Assembly (NCBI GenBank): GCA_021018995.1
Contig: CM037590.1
Location: forward strand, 104,719,097-104,783,096
Length of the DNA stretch: 64,000 bases
DNA from: Chloranthus sessilifolius
Taxonomy: Eukaryota > Streptophyta > Magnoliopsida > Chloranthales > Chloranthaceae
Direction of reading: 5' to 3'
Below are positions 43,659-54,325 of this stretch, one piece after another. Each line of letters opens with the position of its first letter. The first letter of the stretch is position 1. The position numbers and the translations under genes are program-made. Below the pieces are notes generated by a model. The model ran no database searches. It was not told the DNA's origin and worked only from the letters and a program-made list of their open reading frames with translations.

Positions 43659-45808
43659 GAAGGAAGCAATAAAATTCAGGATGATAGAACGAGATGCACT
43701 ACATGGCCGAGTTTGGAGATTACGCACAATAAGGGATTTCCTTGACTAGTGAAATGGTGGATGATAGAACGAGATGCCATTTGTTTAGAGAAGATAAAAA
43801 TCTTGGAGACTATGCTTTTGAAAGATTTTGAAAGCGCTAGACCATTCGTCTCAAAGAGACAACGATCCATGTAAATGTAATTGACCAGGAGTTTCTACAA
43901 TGTCCTCTCTATGGAGGCTCTATTTTATGACGTTCATCGTGGTAGACACCATTTCAAATGATGTATGGGGTGCAAACATGATAACTCTAAAGGATCGAAA
44001 TTCTTGTGACCCTAAAAGATCAGAATTAGACCATGGTGGAGTATTGAGTAAGTTAATTAAACTTATTTTTGGAAGTACATTTGTTTTGTTTGACACCTTC
44101 TCATTCGCCTAGAAAAATAACCAACTCTTCTATTAGTTACACTTATTTGCATGCACTTTAACCGTGAAATAGTTTTGTTGTAGTCTCCCTCCAACTTGAG
44201 TTTTGGAATCATATATTCGGGAAGTGACACTAAATAGAATGCCATCAAAATATAATTATATTATTATTTTTCTAGTTGCTCTATTTGATAGCCCTAAGTC
44301 TATTTTTTTCGAGAAGAACTCTTATACCAATTTGATCACTAGTGTTCATGCTCATACGACCATGGTCAAACAACCATCGTTGGTTGGTTGATGGTTGATT
44401 GGTAAAAATCAAAATTTATAATTGAATATCCATATCATAGGAAATATGATCAAGTGGGTTTTATTCCATGACGATGATTGAATGACTATGATTGATTGAA
44501 TACAATCATATAGTTATTGGGTGGCTTGGATCAAGCAGGCATAAGTTCAAAATTAATGACATTTGTTGACATGGGTTCTGTTAAATGGACATGTCTATGT
44601 GTCCATAATAACTCAATTGATCGGACTTGATCGTAGGGTCATTGTATAACATTAATCAAGTGGACATGGATATATGCCCTACGATTGATCAATTGATCAG
44701 GCCTCAATCATATAGGAATTGAGTGTCCTTGATCAAGTGGGCATGCCTTAGAATCATTATCAATGATTTGGCCATAAGCTTTTGGCAATATCGACTTGTC
44801 ATGAAAAGATTGCTAGGATCATGTGGAGATGATCAAATGATTTTGCTTGAATATTTTAGAAAGATAATGGGTTTGGATTTGATAATCTAAATCATTTGAA
44901 GATGATATTTCTCTAATGAAGGGTGTCTATAAATCTCATTGAATGCGTTGCTTGAATGGAAATAGGTAGCGAAATGAAGTGACTTAAGGTCCATTGATAG
45001 ACGTACCAATAAGATTAAGTCAAAATTTCTAAATTCTCTATGGAACTTGTTTCCTTGCCAATAAACAAGAAAATAAATTATATGTGATTTTAGACAGATA
45101 TGTCTGAAAAAATACTTTATGTGTTGATAATTGTAATTATGAGTAATTATGAAAAGTATTAGACTAAAAGAAGAATTGGGATGAAATTAAAGTCATTTAC
45201 CCAAACAGCCACTTACAATGGGAACCCTACCTAATATTTGTTTGGTCAATGTTTAGGTTTAAAGGGAAGAATAAGTCGTAAATCCGTGGTGGATATAAGG
45301 GCACTATATTGATGAGAATTAAATTCTCATAAACATCCCAAGAAGGGTAGTGTTTTTTCTTATAATAGATAAGGGGAGGTTGAGCATTGCTCTTAATAGA
45401 TGCTATAACACAATGTGCTGAGGTGTTAAAGTTACAGGGACATCTCTTATAGGTCTACCTATATAAGTGTGAGGGTGGAGCCGCCTTCAATGAAACATGA
45501 CTTTATCTCATAAACATTTATGAAAATCAGGGTACTAGCATATGACTTAAATGTGCTAACCAAGTTATTGAACACTAAAAATATAAAATATGTGTGTGGA
45601 ATAGTTTCAATTTGTCGTATAAGATCGCTCGCTCAAGACTTAGTTTCACTAAAGACCTTGGCAAACTTTGAGTTATTTCCACTAAAGTGAAAATTCAAAG
45701 CTATAAGACATTTTCATTCATGCATATATTTCTGACTTTGTTTTGATTTCAAAAAATTTAAATAGTGGGGGATTATTGGATATTTAAAACTTTTAAATAG
45801 TGGGGGAT
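43659..45808 (+). other. Interior of the outer copia, non-coding
   Basis: About 2.15 kb without a recognisable gag or pol. It has an inverted repeat AACCATC / GATGGTT near 44370-44396 and many TTGATC or GATCAAGTGG words between 44450 and 44760. A duplicated polypurine tract (AATAGTGGGGGATT at about 45762 and 45796) stands at the right end. It looks like a LARD-type internal region. Confidence 0.65.
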
Positions 45809-46309
45809 TGTTAGATATTTAAAAGTTTTATTATTGATGTCTTTTCAAAGTGGCGTGTCTTTTCAAAGGAAGTGTCTTTTCAAAGTATTGTGTCTTTTCA
45901 AAAGAAGTCTTTCCAAAGTGGTGCGTCTTTTTCAAAAGGATGTGTGTAGCACCTTTTCATAGGAAAAGGGTGCATTAACACACCACTTGATTTCTATTTA
46001 AGGAATCTAAAATTATTGTTTTGCACACCACAATAGAGTCTTATTTCTTCTCTCTTGTTATGTTTTTAAAGGTTTTTATCAGAGTGATCTTGCAATATTT
46101 AGTGTTTGGATAGGGTGCTCGGATTCGCCAAATCCTTCATAAGAATACACAGTTGGTTTGCTATATCCTGGTACCAGTTTGCCGATAACCTGTTGGTGAC
46201 CGCTTTGTCGAAGTGTGGGGGCAAATATTGGTTTAAAGACAACGATATTTCTCTTGCCTTAGACCGGTTCCCTCTATTATTTTGGATCAATATTCCAAAT
46301 TTTCCAACA
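45809..46309 (+). repeat. Outer copia 3' LTR
   Basis: 501 bp, TGTTAGATATTT to CCAACA, followed by AAGAA. It has repeated TCTTTTCAAAG words near its start. Confidence 0.9.
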
Positions 46310-46442
46310 AAGAACGCCCCCACAATTGAGACTATTAGTCTCTTACTTTACATGTATAGGCATGTTTTGGTAAAGAGTTGGTATTTGGTAAGCAGTCCGA
46401 GGGCGAGGTGACTTTCTTCACGACCACTTTTTAGGACATTTA

Positions 46443-46720
46443 GGCCTTGTTTGGCAAACCATCTCCAAAACGCACTTTTCAGGTGTTGTGAAGAGGTGGT
46501 TTACATGCTACTTCTCAGACACTGTTTCTCAAACAAGTCTATCACATGTTGAAAACGACGTTCTTTGAGAAACAAATGAGAAGCTACATTGGGCAATTTC
46601 TCAATACAACATCATTTTTAGGTTGAGGTGGTCATATCTTTAGGAGAAATGTGTTTCCCACCCAACATTTTCTCTCTTAGAAAGAGCTTTTTGAAAGAGG
46701 ATTGCCAAACAAAATTTGCC
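46443..46720. mobile_element. hAT-like MITE, about 280 bp
   Basis: The left end GGCCTTGTTTGGCAAACC is mirrored by the right end GGATTGCCAAACAAAATTTGCC read in reverse. The GGCTTGTTTGGCAA pattern is common in plant hAT MITEs. The interior also has inverted TTCTCAAACAAGT/GAGAAACAAATGAGAAG words. No clean 8-bp target duplication is seen. Confidence 0.45.
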
Positions 46721-46856
46721 ACATGGTTTCATCATCTGTGTAGTGTGTTATGAGATTATGGTCTAAAGATCGGTGGTGTCTTTGATTGGGAGGAAAAAAC
46801 ATCTCTATCATGTGATTCAAAGCAGTCTAAATTTTGTCAAAGGTTTACATGATTAG

Positions 46857-47677
46857 TATTATATTTATTTATTACTTTAGAATATAATAAATATTTTAAT
46901 TAATTTTAAAGAAAATAAATTTCTTTTTTGATTTCTCAGTTTAGTAGGTTGGCTTTTAGGCTATAGAAGTTCTCATTTTTTGTATGCAAATGAATAGTCC
47001 CACATTGGTAAATATTAAATGTGGTACATGCTATATATAGAACCTTTCACCTTCTATTATTATTAGACAGTAAGAAGATAAGAGTGTGCCAAGAGGCGAG
47101 CGATTTCATTTAGGCGCATTGGCACTTTAGGTGCATTAGCGCTTTAGGCACATTCACTTTGCACTTCACACGTGTGCATCGTCCCAAGGAGCCCACCATA
47201 AGTGTGACTTTTTGACTGGATAGATCCAGCGGTCAGATTATTCATGGGCAGGGTCGGGTCTAACGGGTCACTAATCAGTAGGTTAATTCGGTTCCATTGG
47301 GTCAAACGGATTGGTCACATGTTGACCGTTGGACCTAACCACTGCATAACCGCTTATAAAGTAGTACAAATTTTTGAATTTAAATTCTAAAAAGTTTTGG
47401 TCCAACAGTCATATTGAAAAGGCACGTGAGATCTATAGAAGGAGATCTGTAGACTCGGATTCAAACACTCTGAAATCCATCGAATTTCCTTGCATAAAGA
47501 TTTGAAAATACTCTTGCTTTCTTCTTTTATTTGGTACTTCATCAGATCGAGTTTTCTGGGACGATCCTCTACTGTTGCAAAGTAACAGATCACATCCAAG
47601 AGATTGAGCTCTTTGTATCCTAAAAACATCTCGCTAGAACTCTTTTGCAAACTTTAAAATTTACTCGAGTAGGGAGC
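46857..47677 (+). mobile_element. Copia LTR fragment, inverted relative to the inner copia
   Basis: It aligns with the reverse complement of 15622-16530: a TTATATTTATTTATTAC start, CCCACATTGG, a TATATATAGAACC box (47032-47044), and ACTCGAGTAGGGAGC at the right end. About 80 bases of the LTR are missing at the right, where a different sequence begins at 47678. Confidence 0.8.
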
Positions 47678-48278
47678 CGCGCAACCGTGGGCTCTCGCGA
47701 GTCCGCTCTCTTAAAAAAGGATGGAGTCGTCACCCGGAGCTTTTGGTGTTTCGGGATACCCTAAATCAATATTATATGCACCTAAATGCCAAATATGACT
47801 ATATCACCGGTCAACGCCAAAGCCTCTTGGGTAAGGACTTCAGTTATCAATTAGGAATGTATTAGGAACCCGATTGACCCGCTCATAAGCGGTCTCTACT
47901 ATGTCCAATTATAATAAAAATAAAAGAATAAAATAAGCGGCACTCCCCCTTGGCTGAAGACACTTCGATCCTATTGAGCCCTTCACACCCGATGAAATTT
48001 TAGTGGTGTCATGGCTAAATTCTAAGATAGAGGGAAAGCAAAAGAAAGTAGAGGAATAGAGGGGAGAGTCGGAGCTCTCGAGCCCTTGTAGCACCGTTGT
48101 GGACCTTCGCATGAGTGCACTTCCAGTGAGCTTTCGATAACAAACGGATTGAGGAATGGGTCTTAACCTCTAAGGCTTGGGAGCTAGAAGGTAGGAGAGA
48201 TAGGCTAAGGCCTTGTTCTTACTAAAGTTAGGGGATTGATGATTGAAGATGGGTTATAAGGGGGGAACCTAAGTTTTG

Positions 48279-48364
48279 GAATTTTGGAGGATTGGTGCTT
48301 GAAAAGGGAGAGGGAAATCTAGAATTTTGGAGGATTGGTGCTTGAAAAGGGAGAGGGAAATCTC
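48279..48364. repeat. 43-bp tandem duplication
   Basis: A unit beginning GAATTTTGGAGGATTGGTGC and ending GGGAAATCT occurs twice in perfect tandem. Copy 2 of repeat X lacks it. Confidence 0.93.
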
Positions 48365-48717
48365 TAAAGTGTTCTCTCTTTTGAAAATTGTTTCAAGGTC
48401 CTAATCAAGGAGGGGGGGGGGTGGCTCTCTATTTATGGAGTTTGAGTGGATTAGAGGGATACTTAAGGGCTAAGTAGGTTAGCAATTAAGTAATCTCTAA
48501 TCTAAGGTTTCCTAGGGTTTTGGGAGCTTGGATAGATGGGAACTTGGGTTTTAATGGTAGGTGATAGGGTGGTGTTCTAAATGGCAAAAGGATGAAAGTT
48601 AAGGCTAGGAAGGGTGCAACAATCCTAAAGAAACCCACCCCAAACTTTGGGGTGATAAAAAAGTCAAACCCCAAAAGTGATTTTCGGCCATTTTTTTATA
48701 AAAAATAAAATTTTAAG

Positions 48718-48940
48718 CTATGCATACATACTATGTACGCATAGCTTAGGAACAGTGTTTTTCAAAAATGAGAAGTCCAGAGCCTGAGCCGGGGGAGTTT
48801 TTGAAGCAAAAGCCAATTTCTGCCAGAAATTGCTTATGCATACATAGTATGTACGCATAGCCCAAACTTTGGTTATGAGTATGCATGCATAGCCAAATTC
48901 TACCAGAAAATGCCTATGCATACATCGTATGTACGCATAG
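48718..48940. repeat. Three near-palindromes with arms TATGCGTACATA
   Basis: Each is about 25-27 bp: one arm like TATGCATACATA, a single G or C in the centre, and the opposite arm TATGTACGCATA. Further copies are near 49908-49970, 59061-59084 and 62729-62850. An odd length with one unpaired central base distinguishes them from the GATC palindromes. Confidence 0.85.
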
Positions 48941-49168
48941 CCCAAACTTTGGTTTTCAAAATTGAAGGGCTGGATTGTGGGCTTTGGTTAGGTCCAGTAT
49001 GGGTAAACAAGGGTTTTATGAGTCTGGTTGGGTTTCTAAGAGTCCGAGAAGGGTCCTCAAAGGTTTGGATTAATCTCTAAGGGTTCGGGGAATGCTTTCG
49101 GAATCTCAAAAGTATGCCTTTCTTGATGTACGGGTTGATTGGACCTTAGGCCAGACTTGGGTGTCTAC

Positions 49169-50097
49169 AGATGACCCTCTTTGGCATCTGATCACTAATG
49201 ATTGTATGTCAAAGAAAGATACAACCGAAGAGGCCCAAGGCAAGCACTATCGGGTCTGCTTTATTCAAAACGAACCTCAAACATCAAAAGGAAAAGAAAC
49301 ATGGAGAGTGACGTAAGCCCATTACATTGGGAAAATGTCTGTCACTCAAAATGGAGAGTAGCAGAAACCCATATCATTGGGAAAATATCCGTTCCTCAAG
49401 ACTATCGGTCCCTAAATGCTTAGCGACATTACTGGGCATAACCGAGATGGTGTGATTGATGGAGAGTAGCGGAAGCCCAATGTGTTGGGAAAATGTCCCT
49501 TTCTCGATATGATTGATGAAGCATAATGTTTGAGTTCCATTATGAACAAGACAGCCCTGTGAGCGGGAGGGTGATCGACCCATACTTAAAGATTGGCATA
49601 AAGCAATGATGCAAAAATCCAATGGTTTATGCCTAATCTCATGAGGCATGGATTGACCCATTTTGATTGGTCACGAGTGCCCCTACATGAGGTAGGGTTC
49701 AATATCTTTGGGCAAACCCATCGATCCCGAGGTTAATTTAGCACAACTATTAGAGCAGAGCGAATATTGATGTCATAACGCTTTTTGGGAATGTGTGCCA
49801 CTTTTGACAAGTCACCTTTGTTTTTGTTTTATATATATATATTTTTTTATTCTTCTTTTTTCTTCTCTTCTTTTTTTTATATTTTATATTTTCATATTTT
49901 TATACTATCCGTACATACTATATATGCATAGCCATTTTTGGAGAAAAAAAAGCTATGCGTACATACTTCACCACTAAAAGAGCAAAAGTTGTACAATTTA
50001 TCCCCAAATCCCAGTTTTGTTAGACCTCACTTCACCACTAATGCGTGCTTTTAGTTCATGTTGTGTGCCACAGGTATAAAAGCCGGTTAAATATAAA
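49169..50097. other. Unassigned spacer with short subrepeats
   Basis: Three diverged copies of ATGGAGAGTAGCGGAAGCCC...TTGGGAAAATGTCC lie at about 49301, 49351 and 49459, at 50-110 base intervals. A T-rich stretch with (AT)n follows at 49825-49910, then two truncated near-palindromes (49908-49970). I see no gene. Confidence 0.6.
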
Positions 50098-51525
50098 AAG
50101 TGTTAAAAGAGCAAAGAGCGGAAGAAACCCAAGCCAAATGGCAGGGATCCAAGGAATACAGCTGGAACAATGCTTTAAATGGTCAAATGGACCGGTCGAA
50201 ACTACAATTTCGACCGGTCAGGATAGCACAGTACGGGAGTGAAGCAGCTGAAGAGATCAGATCCAAAATTGACCGATTGACGCATCAAAGTTGACTAGTC
50301 AGTACTCCAAGGGCTTTAAGAACTGGATGTGAGATCGATCAGGACTCAGCTGACCGGCTGAAATTGGAGCTACAGAATGAAAGCATACTCAAGGAGTTAC
50401 TCGATTGGTAAGGAAACGAAGTTGACCGGTCAGGAAAACAAGCAAAGCTAAAGCCCACGGGTTGTCTTCTACCTGGAGAAGGAAACTGAAGTTGACCAAT
50501 CGGTTCTCCAATCCCGACTGGTCAAAATAGCGTTTCTGAGCAAAAATCAAGGTCAGTGCACAGCTGTAGATATCTTCAAATGCTGAGATCTTCTCTGAAA
50601 ATCTTTTCAACAAGCTGGATAACTCTAAATCGGCATGGATTCCTTCCAGATTTATCTTCCTTGGAGGATTTTTTGGATCTAGAGAATACTTGTCGTGTAA
50701 ATTTGTTCTAGGGCCTTGTAAATCTATAAATAAGGACCCTAGGGTTAGGTTTTAGGGAGCTCGCATGCCGAAACTTTTTTAGAGGGATTTGATGTGAGTT
50801 TTCATAGCTTTAGGTTAGGAATAGTTTAGGGACGGAGAGAGATTGGATGTAGTCATCGATCAGAACCTGCATCAGCGATGATGAAGTTCTCTGAGCTGAT
50901 GCGTGCTTAAAGCTTTGGGCTGGATCTCTTGTAAATTCTTGATAAGTATTTTAATATATTTCTGTTTCCTTTTTTTGTTTGTGAATTCCATTATTGGTAC
51001 GATTGCATGTTCGAGGTTCTGACTAAGACCGATAGTGCGATGGTAACGCTGCATTCTTATTTAGTTAATTCCAGTGGTCTTGTAGGGATTGGGGTTAGTC
51101 TAGATAGGATATTCACTGACGGACTAGGCCTTGTAAGATAGTTTTATTGGTTCATGCAATGGTTCTTTGATGATTAGGTTTATCTAACTCATGATTAGTT
51201 CTATCTAATTCATATACGATGGGACTGAGCTTATAGCCAGGAGAGGGGGTACATGGGATTCACAATAGAAAAGAAATAGGATTTATTATGTACGAATCTG
51301 GAATCCAAGAGGGGTTCCCGTTCGCCTTCTCCTTCTTTATTTCCAAAACTATGTAGATTTCTTTTATTTATTTTAGAATAATTTAGGAAATCTAATGCTA
51401 CAAGATTCTTTGTAAAACAAAATTAAATAAAAGATAAATGACAAATCCCTATGGCTCCACACCCTTGTACCTGCCTTAGTATATTCGAACTTGTGAACTT
51501 GCAAGATCATATTTTAAGACGATCA
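50098..51525 (+). repeat. Athila-like LTR (5')
   Basis: It ends TTTTAAGACGATCA, 6 bases before the primer-binding region. The start TGTTAAAAGAGC at 50098 is a guess; the left border was not confirmed by a partner. It contains GACCGGTC-type motifs (50190-50520), a TATA box CTATAAATAAGG (50723) and the segment 51001-51525 that recurs at 58588-59058. Confidence 0.6.
50723..50734 (+). promoter_or_regulatory. TATA box of the Athila-like LTR
   Basis: CTATAAATAAGG, a strong plant TATA element, upstream of an expected start near 50760. Confidence 0.6.
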
Positions 51526-51531
51526 AGTTTT

Positions 51532-51549
51532 TGGTGCTGTTGCCTGGGA
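51532..51549 (+). promoter_or_regulatory. Primer-binding site, Athila/Tat type
   Basis: TGGTGCTGTTGCCTGGGA resembles TGGCGCCGTTGCCGGGGA, the usual sequence after the 5' LTR of plant Athila-type Ty3 elements (tRNA-Asp type; from memory), with four transitions or transversions. Confidence 0.7.
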
Positions 51550-51907
51550 TTTCAGCTTTATTTCTTATTTGATTTCTATTTTACTATATTTTGTATCATT
51601 ATACTAATTGTAGTGTGTGCGTTGTAGGTTTGAAGATCAAAAGCTCGAACGTACTGAAGGCTCATCACAGGACGCTGCGAGAGGCCAAGGTGTGTGCTTC
51701 TGATTTTCATTAATTAAGCTAATAAATTTTGTTTTTAATTTTTTTGTTTCGGTCAAGGTGTGGTTGTAGTTCTTCTCTCTCTTTTCGTAACCAAACTTAC
51801 GCTCTAGAGAACAAGCCGACTTATTCATGCTAGCTCTTAGTTTCTCAATGTCGTAATTTTTAGCTTTCTAGCCACACTGCCCTATCTTTTTCTTTATTTA
51901 CTTATTA

Positions 51908-53094
51908 TGGCAGGAGAAGACCATATGGATAGGACATTGAGGGAGTATTATACATCGACTAGTCTTGCACCTCCCTCATGCATTTGTGTACCTGCAGCCA
52001 CCGGGGATGGAGTCTTTGAAATCTAGCCCAACGTGATTCAATTACTTCCAATTTTTCATGGGCATGGCAACGAAGATCCCCATATGCATCTAACATGCTT
52101 TCTAGAGATCTATGCCTTATTTAAAATTAAAAACTTAACAAAAGAGGCTACTTGATTGTGGCTCTTCCCATTTTCATTTAGAGATAGGGCAAAGCAGTGG
52201 CTACACTCTTTGCCCATTGACTCGATTACTAGTTGGAAAGAGTTGCAAGACGCTTTCTATAATAAGTACTTCCCAACTTGTAAAATGAGTCGATTATGGA
52301 AGGTAATAACTGCATTTTATCAATACCTGGATAAATCTTTTTATGATTGTTGGAGACGCTTCAACGAGCTTTTGCTGAGTTGCCCTAATCATGGGGTTTC
52401 TTGCTGGGAAATAGTGCTCAATATTTATGAAGGATTAAATGAACAAACCTGACATTGGATTGATGATACCTATGGGGGTATGGTTCTAGATATACCGCAA
52501 CAGATGCATGGGAACTTTTAGGAATCTTTAGTGTGGAATCGGTGCCACACACGGTACCAAGATGGACTAGTCCAAAAATTTTGAGAAGTACACCTCCTAA
52601 GTGAGGAGGGTTGTACTATCTGAAGTCAAAGATGACTTTTCTTCCAAAGTTGAAACTTTGGAAGATGAAATTCCAGTCCATGATGGGTATAAAATCACAC
52701 CCAACATCACAAGGAGGGGAGGTTCGTGGTCTTAACCAGAATCATGCCCAAGAGGTTCCTGTGCATCCTATTGCACCCATGACCCCCACAGTAACCCAAA
52801 ATCATCCGGTTGCAACATGTTCCTTCCAGAGTTTGGATAATCCAAGCTGGAGGAGTCACTCAAGTCTGTCCCGACAACACAATGATATGCGAAGAAATAA
52901 TCTACCTTTCAGGCCGATGAATGCACCGCCATTTTTGGGCAACAATATCATACGCCTCATGTGAGTAACTCTCTGGAGGAAGCTATGTTGCAGGTAGTCC
53001 GGACCTGGCAGCAATAGATGTAACACCATGAGGACTCGAATTGAGGAACTAGTTGTAGCTTTGAATAAAAGAGAGGAGGCTCGGTTTCCTACGT
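51908..53094 (+). pseudogene. gag: gag of an Athila-like element
   Basis: It starts MAGEDHMDRTLREYYTS at 51908. After a stop (TAG at 52025) it reads QLLPIFHGHGNEDPHMHL, and then the retrotransposon gag core: LFPFSFRDRAKQWLHSLP, ITSWKELQDAFYNKYFP, FYDCWRRFNELLLSCPNHG, IVLNIYEGLNEQT (about 52160-52450). The rest to 53094 is Pro- and Gln-rich and broken. No zinc knuckle, protease, RT or integrase follows, so pol has been deleted. The element is a gag-only remnant. Confidence 0.82.
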
Positions 53095-54130
53095 GACCAA
53101 TTGATGTAAGGAAAGGCAAAGCAATGGCTGGGGAGACCTTGTCTTCCTCTGGCTCACCAGTGCTCTAATGAGCGCTTTGATCTTGTCGAGCTACCGATGC
53201 ATCTGTAGCGCTTCTTGGGAGGCAACCCAAGCATTTGTACAGTTACTTAATTTAAATTCTTAGGTGTATGTTAGAGAAATTTGGTTGAGAATAGAGTTCT
53301 CTAGCAGATTTGGGCCAGTCGAAACAGATTTTGACCGGTTTGGTTAATCAGGAAGGAAGAAACACAGCAAAAGCCAAAACTTTTGCTGTGTTTAGACCGG
53401 TCTAAATAGAGTCCAATCGGTCGAAATAGGGGATTTATGCTTTGCATCTGAAGCAGTGCTGAGCAATTCCCTTTGCCCTAATTTTGTGACCGATCAAAAC
53501 AGTTTTTCGATCGGTCGGGTTATAAGCATACGGCTATTTAAAACCCTCCTGACCAATCGAAATCTATTTTCGACCGGTCTTGCCCTAGTTTTCCCCAAAT
53601 AGTTTTCTTCTTCCTCAAACCTTGTGCGTCGTTTAAACTTTGGCGCGCACCCTTTCACCTTCCAACCATTCACCTACTCCATTAAAACCGACCCCTTGCC
53701 TTCTCCACTACCCTTCCTTATAAAACCATCACCCATTTCGCCCATTTCATTCATCTTTCCATCAAAAGCCCTTTTTCACAAACCCTCTTCCACCATGCCC
53801 GATGATGATGCTACTTGGTCCGAGATTCGAGTGGCCATCGAGAATCATATCCGGCGGGACGATCCTGGGATGTCCTGGGTCGAAAAGAGAATTTGAGAGG
53901 AAATGCTCCTACTGGCAAGGGAGGCTGAATTGGATGGTCCTCCTTTGCCGACTTCTCCTCTTCCCCCTCCCAAATGCCACCGACCTCAACCATCCTCTCC
54001 ACCTCCACCGCCGCCCTCAGCGTACCTTACTCTCTCATTAGCAGATCCAGAAGTAGATTGATTATTGATATAAAAAAAATTTTGGTAAATCATTGATTCG
54101 CCTGGTATCTATAATATATGATTCATTTAC
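53095..54130 (+). other. Post-gag region of the Athila-like remnant
   Basis: The phrase GCGCTTCTTGGGAGGCAACCC (53210-53230) is characteristic of the stretch after pol in Athila-type elements. GACCGGTC-type motifs recur at 53330-53580. A 33-codon frame at 53794-53896 (MPDDDATWSEIRVAIENH) has no recognised relative. Otherwise nothing coding. Confidence 0.55.
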
Positions 54131-54140
54131 TACCGATTTT

Positions 54141-54325
54141 TTACGATCCATGTGACTGCATTAATACTACTGATAGGTGTTCTATTTGCTCGTAGCTCCT
54201 GTTTGATCCCCGATAAAGCAAATCTTGGTTTTCGTTTCCCTTGTGACGGACCTAGAAGAGGGGGGACATGTCAATTATCTACCTAGATGTACAATGCCAT
54301 TTCGGTAGTCATATTCCATTTCAAT
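54141..54325 (+). pseudogene. psaA: Plastid psaA fragment in the nucleus
   Basis: The frame [47 protein letters not shown], stop, [13 protein letters not shown] matches the photosystem I apoprotein A1 (PsaA) around its FPCDGP iron-sulfur ligand loop. About 30 bases coding for the WDHVFLGLFW stretch are missing and a stop is present, so it is a dead nuclear copy of plastid DNA, not a plastid contig: both flanks are retrotransposon sequence. Confidence 0.85.

Larger units (their letters stand above)
15520..46309 (+). mobile_element. Outer non-autonomous copia-type element, interrupted
   Basis: LTRs of about 0.5 kb begin TGTTAGATATTT and end CAACA. The target duplication AAGAA stands at 15515-15519 and 46310-46314. 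The plus orientation is given by a polypurine tract (AGTGGGGGAT) before the 3' LTR. Without later insertions it is only about 3.2 kb, with an interior of about 2.2 kb (22246-22289 and 43659-45808) in which I see no gag or pol. It is a LARD- or TRIM-like defective copia host for all the nested elements between. Confidence 0.85.
47678..49168 (+). mobile_element. Old LTR-type repeat X, copy 1
   Basis: From GCACCTAAATGCC (about 47778) to GTGTCTACAG (49168) it is repeated, diverged, at 57019-58587. Both share GACCCGCTCATAAGCGGTCT, a G-run before CTCTATTTATGGAG, and the same end. No coding sequence. A 43-bp tandem duplication lies at 48279-48364. Three copies of a near-palindrome occur at 48718-48744, 48834-48860 and 48913-48940. 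Confidence 0.6.
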
